The notes under the pieces were generated by a model. It was given only the letters and a program-made list of their open reading frames with translations. It made no database searches and was not told the DNA's origin. Position numbers and translations under genes: made by a program. 5,164 nt of DNA, taken from contig CAIOKL010000254.1 in assembly GCA_903858915.1 (NCBI GenBank), positions 1-5,164 on the forward strand, given 5' to 3'. How positions within the stretch are numbered: the first letter of the stretch is position 1; every line of letters starts with the position of its first letter. The DNA is from an uncultured Alphaproteobacteria bacterium. GTDB lineage: Bacteria; Pseudomonadota; Alphaproteobacteria; Rickettsiales; UBA1997. Shown here one piece after another: positions 1 to 5,164 of this stretch.

Positions 1-999
1 ATTCAATCTGGAAAAGGTGGAAATGGCGCGTCGAGTTTTCGTCGTGAAAAATTCATTCAACGAGGTGGTCCCGATGGCGGAGACGGCGGACGCGGAGGCA
101 GTGTTGTTTTTCGTTGCGTAAAAAATCTTAACACCTTAATCGACTTTCGTTTTAAACAACATTTTTCGGCGCAAAATGGCGCTTCGGGTCGTGGAAGCAA
201 TCAACACGGACTCTCGGGAAATGATTTAGTTTTAAATGTTCCACTTGGAACGCAAATTTTCAACGAAGAAAATCAAGAATTAATCGCCGATTTAATGCAT
301 GCGGATGATCAAATCGTCATTGCCAAAGGCGGACGAGGTGGGCTCGGCAACTCAAATTTCAAAAGCTCCATAAATCGCGCTCCAACTCACGCCCAAAAAG
401 GCGAAGACGGTCAAGAACTGTGGGTTAGATTACAACTAAAACTCTTGTCGGATGCCGGTTTGCTTGGCATGCCCAACGCTGGTAAATCAACTTTTTTATC
501 TTGCACAACTCGCGCAAAACCAAAAATTGCCGATTATCCATTTACAACTCTTAAGCCACAATTGGGCGTAGTTTATGTCGATAATAGCGAATTTGTGTTG
601 GCGGATATTCCGGGTTTAATTGAAGGCGCGAGCGAAGGCAGAGGCTTGGGCGATCGCTTTTTAAAACACATTGAAAGATGCGGAGTTTTATTGCATTTAA
701 TTGACGCAAGTTCTGAAAATATTGTTGAAAATTATCGCGTAATTCGTCAAGAATTGGCGGGCTATAACTCCGATTTACTTGATAAATATGAGGTTATCGC
801 TTTGAACAAAATTGATTTACTCGACTCAAAAGAATTAACAAAAAAAGTTAATCAATTAAAAAAATATTTGATTAAAAACAACAATCCCGAACCGCAAATT
901 TTTAAAATTTCGGCGGTTACGCAAAAAGGAATTGATGAAGTTTTGCGCGCATTGTTTGATAAAATAAAATTATATCGTGAACAAAAAAATGAACAATAA
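1..999 (+). CDS. obg: GTPase Obg (CgtA), 5' end missing
   Basis: Ribosome-associated GTPase of the Obg/CgtA family, which binds the large ribosomal subunit and acts in 50S assembly and growth or stress control. The reading frame is open from base 1, so the start lies upstream; comparison with family N-termini suggests only about 10-12 residues are lost. The visible 332 residues begin in the glycine-rich Obg fold (GKGGNG near residue 5, GGPDGGDGGRGG near 22-33, a GGRGGLGN block near 110-117). The G domain follows: G1 GMPNAGKST at 156-164, G2 YPFTTL at 179-184, G3 DIPG at 202-205, G4 NKID at 269-272 and G5 SAV at 304-306. All nucleotide-binding motifs are intact. The protein stops soon after G5, so it lacks the C-terminal extension of E. 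coli ObgE and the OCT domain of Bacillus Obg. Its last 11 bases overlap the next gene. Identification is secure. Confidence 0.97.
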   Translation: MQSGKGGNGASSFRREKFIQRGGPDGGDGGRGGSVVFRCVKNLNTLIDFRFKQHFSAQNGASGRGSNQHGLSGNDLVLNVPLGTQIFNEENQELIADLMHADDQIVIAKGGRGGLGNSNFKSSINRAPTHAQKGEDGQELWVRLQLKLLSDAGLLGMPNAGKSTFLSCTTRAKPKIADYPFTTLKPQLGVVYVDNSEFVLADIPGLIEGASEGRGLGDRFLKHIERCGVLLHLIDASSENIVENYRVIRQELAGYNSDLLDKYEVIALNKIDLLDSKELTKKVNQLKKYLIKNNNPEPQIFKISAVTQKGIDEVLRALFDKIKLYREQKNEQ

Positions 1000-1735
1000 A
1001 AATACCGCCTTAATTACGGGAGCAAGCCAAAGAATTGGTAAAGAAATGGCAATTTCTTTGGCAAAAAAAGGCTATAATTTGGTTATTCATTACAACAATT
1101 CTAAAGAACAAGCCACACAATTAATTCAAGAATTAAAAAAAGATTATAACATTGACGGCGCCACGATTGACGGCGATTTAAGCGATAAATCTTCGACACA
1201 AAAAATCGCCGATTTTATGTTTAAAAATTTTCCAAATTGGAATTTGTTAATAAACAATAGTTCAATTTTTCATAAATCAAATTTTTTAGATGATTTAGAC
1301 GCCGAATTTGAAAAAAATTTAGCAATCCACTTGACTTCACCGCTTTATTTAAGCCATTTTTTCGCTAAAAATGTAATTGCTAAAAAAATTACCAACGCCC
1401 AAATAATTAATATGCTTGATAAAAATATCGCCCGCATCGACACCATAAATTTTTATTATTTATTGTCCAAAAAATTTCTTGCCGAATTCACCAAAATGTT
1501 AGCGCTTGAACTTGCCCCGCATATTAGAGTAAACGGCATCGCGCCAGGATATGTTTTGCCCGAAATAAACGCTAGCGAAAACTATGTAAAAAAAATTCTC
1601 AAACTTATTCCATTACAAAAAATTGGTGACACTAAAAATATTGTGCAAACTCTTGAATTTTTACTTGAAAATGATTTTGTAAATGGACAAATTTTATCAA
1701 TCGACGGAGGAGCTTCATTAAATCATGCAGGATAG
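989..1735 (+). CDS. SDR-family oxidoreductase, pteridine reductase-like
   Basis: Cytosolic short-chain dehydrogenase/reductase of 248 residues with a Rossmann fold. The cofactor motif TGASQRIG is at 10-17. The usual NNAG is replaced by NNSSIF at 89-94, matching the NNASSF of pteridine reductases, where the Ser and Phe contact the pterin. The usual catalytic Ser is an Asp (D144, in IINMLD), followed by Y157 and K161. This Asp-Tyr-Lys triad has the same spacing (13 and 17 residues) as Leishmania PTR1 D181/Y194/K198. The C-terminus IDGGASLNHA also resembles that family. From this I infer an NADPH-dependent reductase of dihydropterins or dihydrofolate, comparable in role to FolM; the substrate is not proven. 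A GTG at 977 would add four residues (MNKK), but the ATG at 989 puts the start six residues before the Rossmann strand, as is usual. The gene overlaps obg by 11 bases and the next gene by 11. No good Shine-Dalgarno sequence precedes the start. Fatty-acid (FabG-type) or sugar SDR function is less likely because of the Asp and NNSS changes. Confidence 0.85.
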   Translation: MNNKNTALITGASQRIGKEMAISLAKKGYNLVIHYNNSKEQATQLIQELKKDYNIDGATIDGDLSDKSSTQKIADFMFKNFPNWNLLINNSSIFHKSNFLDDLDAEFEKNLAIHLTSPLYLSHFFAKNVIAKKITNAQIINMLDKNIARIDTINFYYLLSKKFLAEFTKMLALELAPHIRVNGIAPGYVLPEINASENYVKKILKLIPLQKIGDTKNIVQTLEFLLENDFVNGQILSIDGGASLNHAG

Positions 1736-2558
1736 TTCAAATCTCTTTCCAATCGCCATTTTCGCGGGTCGCGGACAATTACCAAAAATTCTAATCGATG
1801 ATTGTTTGCAAAAAAATCGTCGTTTTATTGTGTTTTTATTGCGAGGTGAAGAATATGATATAGACTACTCCAAGTTTACTCCAACAACAATTGGTTATGG
1901 CGAAGTCGAAAAATTTCTTAAGATAATTCGCGACGCAAAAATTAATCATTTAATTTTTATTGGCGCCGTCAATAAACCAAATTTTTCAAGTTTAAAAGTT
2001 GATAAAAAAGGCACGCTTCTGCTCGCCAAAATTATCGCCAATAAAATCTTGGGAGATGACGCCGTTCTTCGCACCGTAATTAATTTTTTTGAAAAAGAAG
2101 GTTTAAAAATATTGCGCATCGACGAACTTCTCGATTGCATAATTTCGACCAAAACCACGATTACCAAAATATTACCCTCGCCTCAAAATTTCATTGATAT
2201 TGAAATCGGCGCCAAGGCAATTCGTCATTTTTCAAAATTTGATGTCGGGCAAAGCTTAATAGTTTCACAAAAACAAATTATTGCAATTGAAGCTGTCGAA
2301 GGAACGGACTCAATGATTGAGAGATGCAAAACTTTAAACATCGATTACGCCAAAAATGCCATTTTAATTAAAATGAAAAAAACCGGACAAACCGCGAAGG
2401 CTGATTTGCCAACAATCGGCGTGAGTACGGTTGAAAAATGTTACCAATCGAATATTATTGGCATTGCCATTCAAGCCAATACTACCTTGGTTTTAGATAA
2501 AGAAAATATTATAAAAAAAGCCGATGAACTTGGTTTATTTATCACAACAATTAAATGA
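1725..2558 (+). CDS. lpxI: UDP-2,3-diacylglucosamine pyrophosphatase LpxI
   Basis: Lipid A biosynthesis enzyme that hydrolyses UDP-2,3-diacylglucosamine to 2,3-diacylglucosamine-1-phosphate (lipid X) and UMP. It replaces LpxH in most alphaproteobacteria and acts at the cytoplasmic face of the inner membrane. The 277 residues match the family's usual length (about 270-285). Visible hallmarks are an N-terminal AGRGQLP at 14-20 after a short hydrophobic strand, GAVNKP in the middle of the N-terminal domain, GDDAVLR at 110-116, EAVEGTDSMIERC from 189, and the C-terminal K-rich stretch followed by DLPTIG at 227-232. The DLPTIG block belongs to the catalytic LpxI_C (formerly DUF1009) domain. The ATG overlaps the SDR stop by 11 bases, and the TGA stop is embedded in ATGA with the cca start. 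A GGAGG at 1706-1710 lies 14 bases before the ATG, further than optimal, and also encodes the SDR's DGGA residues. Many alphaproteobacteria keep lpxI between lpxA and lpxB; here no other lpx gene is visible. Confidence 0.95.
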   Translation: MQDSSNLFPIAIFAGRGQLPKILIDDCLQKNRRFIVFLLRGEEYDIDYSKFTPTTIGYGEVEKFLKIIRDAKINHLIFIGAVNKPNFSSLKVDKKGTLLLAKIIANKILGDDAVLRTVINFFEKEGLKILRIDELLDCIISTKTTITKILPSPQNFIDIEIGAKAIRHFSKFDVGQSLIVSQKQIIAIEAVEGTDSMIERCKTLNIDYAKNAILIKMKKTGQTAKADLPTIGVSTVEKCYQSNIIGIAIQANTTLVLDKENIIKKADELGLFITTIK

Positions 2559-3799
2559 AAATTCTATTAAATAATTCAAAAATTTTTGAAAATTTACCGC
2601 GCGAAGTTTTAAAATTATTTGCAATTTTTGGCGAAAATATCCGCTTGGTTGGCGGTTCGGTGCGTGATTTAATTTTAGAAAAAAAAGTCAATGATTATGA
2701 TTTCGCTTGTAAATTTTTACCCGAAGAAATCCAAAAAATTCTTAAAGAAAATAATATAAAATCAATCCCGACTGGCTTAAAATATGGCACCATAACCGCC
2801 GTAATTAATCATAAAAATTTTCAAATTACCACTTTACGAAGCGATAAAAATCAACGAGGTCGCGATTGCGATGTAAATTTTGTTGAAGATTTTTATGAAG
2901 ATGCCAAAAGACGCGACTTCACAATAAACGCCTTATACCTTGATTATCTAGGTGAAATTCATGATTACTTTAATGGAATTGATGATTTAAAAAATCGTAA
3001 AGTTCGTTTTATTCTCGACGCCAAAACTCGTATTCACGAAGATTATTTAAGAATTTTTCGATTTTTTCGCTTTTCTTGCGACTACGCTTTAGAGCTTGAT
3101 AAAGAAGGCTTGGAGGCATGTTTAGAATTCAAAGATTCATTAAAAAAACTTTCCAAAGAAAGAGTTCGTGATGAATTTTTAAAAATAATTTCTAGCACAA
3201 ATTCTTCACAAATTATTAGCATTTTAAATCTTTTTAAAGAGCAAAAAATTGATGAAATTTTATGGAATTTAAGCTTAGATACTGAAGCCTTTAAACAATT
3301 TTTAAATTTTGAAAAATACATTGAAAAAAATGATTTAAAAATTAATAAAATTGCCATTATTTTTTTAAATATTAATTTTGATCTTAACGATTTTGATAAT
3401 AATTTTTGCTTAACAAAAATTGAAAAAAAATTTTTACAAAATTGTTTAGAACTTTTAAAAAAATATCATCATAAAAATATTGATGAAGTCGATTTAAATC
3501 AAATCGCCGTTGAGTATTCAGAAAATTTTTCTAAAAATTTTATTTTAAATTTTTATATGATTTTTTATTGTAAAAATTTTTTAAAAATCTCACAAAATCA
3601 CTTGGAAAATATAATCAAATACATTACAAATCTTCAAGTTCCAAATTTTTTATTTAAAATTAGTGATTTAGAAAAAATTAATTGTCCAAAACGACAGCTA
3701 AGTTCAACTTTGAAAGCCTTGAAAATCAAGTGGGCGCAGAATAATTTTGAGTTATCTCATGATCAATTTTTAGTTGAAGTAAAAAATATTCTTAAATAA
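2555..3799 (+). CDS. cca: CCA-adding tRNA nucleotidyltransferase (class II)
   Basis: Adds or repairs the 3'-terminal CCA of tRNAs using CTP and ATP without a nucleic acid template. The 414 residues have the class II layout. The nucleotidyltransferase head carries GGSVRD at 33-38 and the metal-binding DYD at 47-49. The TTLRSD...GR loop region lies at about 92-103 and RRDFTINAL at 119-127. The nucleotide-selecting EDYLR is at 162-166, followed by RFFRF. A helical neck, body and tail fill the rest and are poorly conserved. The E. coli PcnB-specific poly(A) polymerase signature is not visible, so tRNA CCA addition is preferred; a CC-adding or A-adding variant cannot be excluded without alignment. 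The start overlaps the lpxI stop as ATGA, suggesting translational coupling. The 3' half is extremely AT-rich (about 15% GC over 3301-3600 by hand count), with many Asn, Lys, Ile, Phe and Leu codons, yet it stays open, so I treat it as intact. Confidence 0.94.
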   Translation: MKILLNNSKIFENLPREVLKLFAIFGENIRLVGGSVRDLILEKKVNDYDFACKFLPEEIQKILKENNIKSIPTGLKYGTITAVINHKNFQITTLRSDKNQRGRDCDVNFVEDFYEDAKRRDFTINALYLDYLGEIHDYFNGIDDLKNRKVRFILDAKTRIHEDYLRIFRFFRFSCDYALELDKEGLEACLEFKDSLKKLSKERVRDEFLKIISSTNSSQIISILNLFKEQKIDEILWNLSLDTEAFKQFLNFEKYIEKNDLKINKIAIIFLNINFDLNDFDNNFCLTKIEKKFLQNCLELLKKYHHKNIDEVDLNQIAVEYSENFSKNFILNFYMIFYCKNFLKISQNHLENIIKYITNLQVPNFLFKISDLEKINCPKRQLSSTLKALKIKWAQNNFELSHDQFLVEVKNILK

Positions 3800-3852
3800 A
3801 ATCAGAACTTAGTTGATAAAAAATTTATTTTCAAAATTTAATTGCTTTAAAA
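3800..3852. other. Intergenic gap between cca and the small ORF
   Basis: This 53-base AT-rich spacer is the only gap in the window longer than a few bases. I see no GC-rich hairpin followed by a T run, so no intrinsic terminator is supported, and transcription may read through. It contains the promoter candidate listed separately. No clear Shine-Dalgarno sequence precedes the ATG at 3853. Confidence 0.6.
3813..3842 (+). promoter_or_regulatory. Weak sigma70-like promoter candidate
   Basis: TTGATA at 3813-3818 matches the -35 consensus in 5 of 6 bases, and TTTAAT at 3837-3842 matches the -10 consensus in 5 of 6, with an 18-base spacer. Transcription would then start near 3849, only a few bases before the ATG at 3853, giving an almost leaderless mRNA for the small protein and the polyprenyl synthase. 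In sequence this AT-rich such matches arise easily by chance, so this is only a candidate. It is placed at the one gap where a promoter would be expected. Confidence 0.3.
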
Positions 3853-4158
3853 ATGGCCACTTCAAAACAAGAGCAACTTTATAACGAAATTATCGAATAT
3901 TACGATTTCGCCGACAAGCTAATTCAAATCGTCGAAAACAGCCAAGATGAATTAGCCGAACAACAATTTGAAATCATCGAAGAAGCCATAAGTCGTTTTG
4001 AAAAATGCGCCGATTATTTAGCTAATCAATATATCGAATACATTAAAACCGGCGAAGCCGATAACATTCTAGAATCAACTCGCTCTTCACTTCAAGAAAT
4101 CTCTGCAAAAATCGAAGAATGTCGCAATAAAATTTTAATTTTACACCATAAAGATTAA
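3853..4158 (+). CDS. Small acidic all-helical protein, function unknown
   Basis: I do not recognise this 101-residue protein. It is strongly acidic (22 Asp/Glu against 10 Lys/Arg by count), contains no proline or tryptophan, and has a single glycine at 67. The pattern suggests three long amphipathic helices, roughly 5-29, 31-65 and 70-97, which could form a helical bundle or coiled coil. There are two cysteines (52 and 90), and no signal peptide or membrane segment, so it is probably cytosolic. It is likely a real gene: its codons are less AT-skewed than the end of cca, and it sits 5 bases before the polyprenyl synthase on the same strand. Its size and position recall XseB, which often precedes a prenyl synthase (ispA), but the XseB motif around the first helix pair is not present. 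FliT- or FlgN-like chaperones are also small helical proteins, but nothing specific supports that. Confidence 0.75.
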   Translation: MATSKQEQLYNEIIEYYDFADKLIQIVENSQDELAEQQFEIIEEAISRFEKCADYLANQYIEYIKTGEADNILESTRSSLQEISAKIEECRNKILILHHKD

Positions 4159-4163
4159 CCAAG

Positions 4164-5156
4164 ATGCAAAAATTCCAAGAAGTTTTAAATTATTTTGACC
4201 AAGATTTACAAAAAGTTAATAAAATAATTTTATCCTACAGCGTTGGTAAATCTGAATTAATTCAAGAAATTTCCAATCACTTAATAAATTCTGGGGGCAA
4301 AAGAATTCGCCCAATTTTATTATTAATTTCCGCCAAATTATGCGGTTCTCAAAATCACGACAATCAACATTATCTCGCTTCGGCGGTTGAGATGATTCAC
4401 AGCGCCACGCTTCTTCACGACGATGTGGTTGATATGAGCGAAATTCGTCGTGGCAAAAAAACCGCCAACGCATTGTGGGACAACAAAGCCACTATTTTAG
4501 TCGGCGATTATTTATTTTCTTTGTCATTTCAATTGATGGTCAAAAGCCAAAATTTAGCAGTACTTGATTTACTTGCCAAAACCTCTTCCATCATAGCTGA
4601 CGGCGAAGTTTTGCAATTACAAAATTCAACCAATATCGATCTCACTGAAGAAAAATATTTTGAAATTATTTTTGGAAAAACCGCCATTTTATTTTCCGCA
4701 TGTTGCGAAGTTGGAGCCTTGATAAATAATTGCCAAGAAAAAGAAATTGAATCCCTAAGATTATTTGGAAAATATCTCGGAATGATTTTTCAAATCGTCG
4801 ATGATATTCTTGATTATTCTTCGGACGAAGCCACGCTGGGCAAGGATATCGGCAATGATTTTTTTGAAGGAAAAATAACTTTACCCATAATTAAAACTTA
4901 TCAAAAAGCCAGTTTTGATGATAAAAAACTTATCAGCGATATTTTCGAAAAAAACTTTCAGCAATCCGAAAAAAATCAAAATGATTTTTCAAAAGTTTAT
5001 GATTTGATTGTTAAATATGACGGCATAAATCAATCAAAGAATATCGCTCAAAACCTTGCTAATCAAGCTCTTGAGCAATTAAATATTTTTCCAAATAATA
5101 TTTACAAAAATTATTTATCGACCATTTTAGAATATTCTCTTCAAAGAATTTTTTAG
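4164..5156 (+). CDS. ispB: Long-chain polyprenyl diphosphate synthase (IspB type)
   Basis: Trans-isoprenyl diphosphate synthase that extends farnesyl diphosphate with isopentenyl diphosphate units to a long chain, typically the C40-C50 side chain of ubiquinone. The 330 residues match E. coli IspB in length (323). Visible motifs are GGKRIRP at 44-50 for substrate phosphate binding, the first Asp-rich motif DDVVD at 86-90 followed by RRG at 95-97, GDYLFS downstream, a GKT lysine, and the second Asp-rich motif DDILD at 213-217. GNDFFEGK follows the second motif. The fifth residue before the first Asp-rich motif is a small Ala (in SATLLH), where short-chain farnesyl synthases carry a bulky aromatic; this favours a long product. 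Exact chain length cannot be read from sequence. The ATG lies 5 bases after the stop of the small helical protein, with no strong Shine-Dalgarno, so the pair is probably co-transcribed. Confidence 0.94.
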   Translation: MQKFQEVLNYFDQDLQKVNKIILSYSVGKSELIQEISNHLINSGGKRIRPILLLISAKLCGSQNHDNQHYLASAVEMIHSATLLHDDVVDMSEIRRGKKTANALWDNKATILVGDYLFSLSFQLMVKSQNLAVLDLLAKTSSIIADGEVLQLQNSTNIDLTEEKYFEIIFGKTAILFSACCEVGALINNCQEKEIESLRLFGKYLGMIFQIVDDILDYSSDEATLGKDIGNDFFEGKITLPIIKTYQKASFDDKKLISDIFEKNFQQSEKNQNDFSKVYDLIVKYDGINQSKNIAQNLANQALEQLNIFPNNIYKNYLSTILEYSLQRIF

Positions 5157-5158
5157 TC

Positions 5159-5164
5159 ATGAAA
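5159..5164 (+). CDS. Possible start of the next gene, cut by window end
   Basis: An ATG followed by AAA begins 2 bases after the ispB stop on the same strand, and the window ends there. The tight spacing resembles the other junctions, so it may be the next gene of the same operon. Only two codons are visible and no product can be inferred. Confidence 0.25.

Noticed and set aside
977..988. GTG at 977 as the start of the SDR gene
   Set aside because: It adds only four residues ahead of the conserved start, has no ribosome binding site, and the ATG at 989 fits the family's N-terminus better.
1946..2167. Minus-strand reading frame inside lpxI
   Set aside because: It lies wholly within a well-supported gene and its translation is low-complexity with no recognisable motif.
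3082..3357. Minus-strand reading frame inside cca
   Set aside because: It is antisense to conserved Cca motifs, and its Ser/Phe/Lys-rich translation is what the reverse complement of AT-rich codons gives.
3301..3799. Degraded or pseudogene 3' half of cca
   Set aside because: Despite extreme AT content and long homopolymer runs the frame stays open to a normal length, and the tail of this family is naturally variable.
3800..3852. Intrinsic terminator after cca
   Set aside because: The A and T runs are present, but no stem with G-C pairs precedes them; any pairing is A-T only and expected by chance.
3853..4158. Exonuclease VII small subunit (XseB) for the 101-residue protein
   Set aside because: Position and size fit, but the conserved XseB pattern (Phe/Leu-Glu-rich first helix, LE-IV-LE and the later YE-G-L-C pattern) is not visible.
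4216..4473. Minus-strand reading frame inside ispB
   Set aside because: It is antisense to the conserved GGKRIRP and DDVVD regions and has no family resemblance of its own.

Overview
The window is ordinary, densely packed chromosomal sequence from an AT-rich Gram-negative bacterium, most likely an alphaproteobacterium. Three points support this. The Obg and CCA-enzyme motifs have an alphaproteobacterial flavour. Lipid A is made through LpxI rather than LpxH. A long-chain polyprenyl diphosphate synthase of the ubiquinone type is present. The strong AT bias (many AAA, TTT and AAT codons, poly-A and poly-T runs) would fit a reduced-genome or host-associated lineage, but the genus cannot be named from this sequence. 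The standard bacterial code fits: TAA, TAG and TGA all end genes.

Layout: all six genes lie on the + strand with almost no space between them. In order they are the GTPase Obg (5' end cut off by the window, ending at 999), a short-chain dehydrogenase/reductase with pteridine-reductase active-site features (989-1735), LpxI (1725-2558), a CCA-adding tRNA nucleotidyltransferase (2555-3799), a small acidic helical protein of unknown function (3853-4158) and a polyprenyl diphosphate synthase (4164-5156). The first four genes overlap in series by 11, 11 and 4 bases. A 53-base gap then carries a weak promoter candidate, and the last two genes are 5 bases apart. An ATG at 5159 may begin another gene.

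The genes serve core housekeeping: ribosome assembly (Obg), tRNA 3'-end completion (Cca), outer-membrane lipid A (LpxI), the quinone side chain (IspB-type synthase) and probably reduced pterin or folate supply (the SDR). They do not form one pathway. The arrangement looks like a compact growth-related operon or two adjoining ones. I see no mobile element, CRISPR array, RNA gene, phage or defence system, and no convincing new biological system. The points most worth a second look are the pteridine-reductase-like SDR, the unrecognised 101-residue protein, and the steep base-composition swing from the start of obg to the 3' half of cca.
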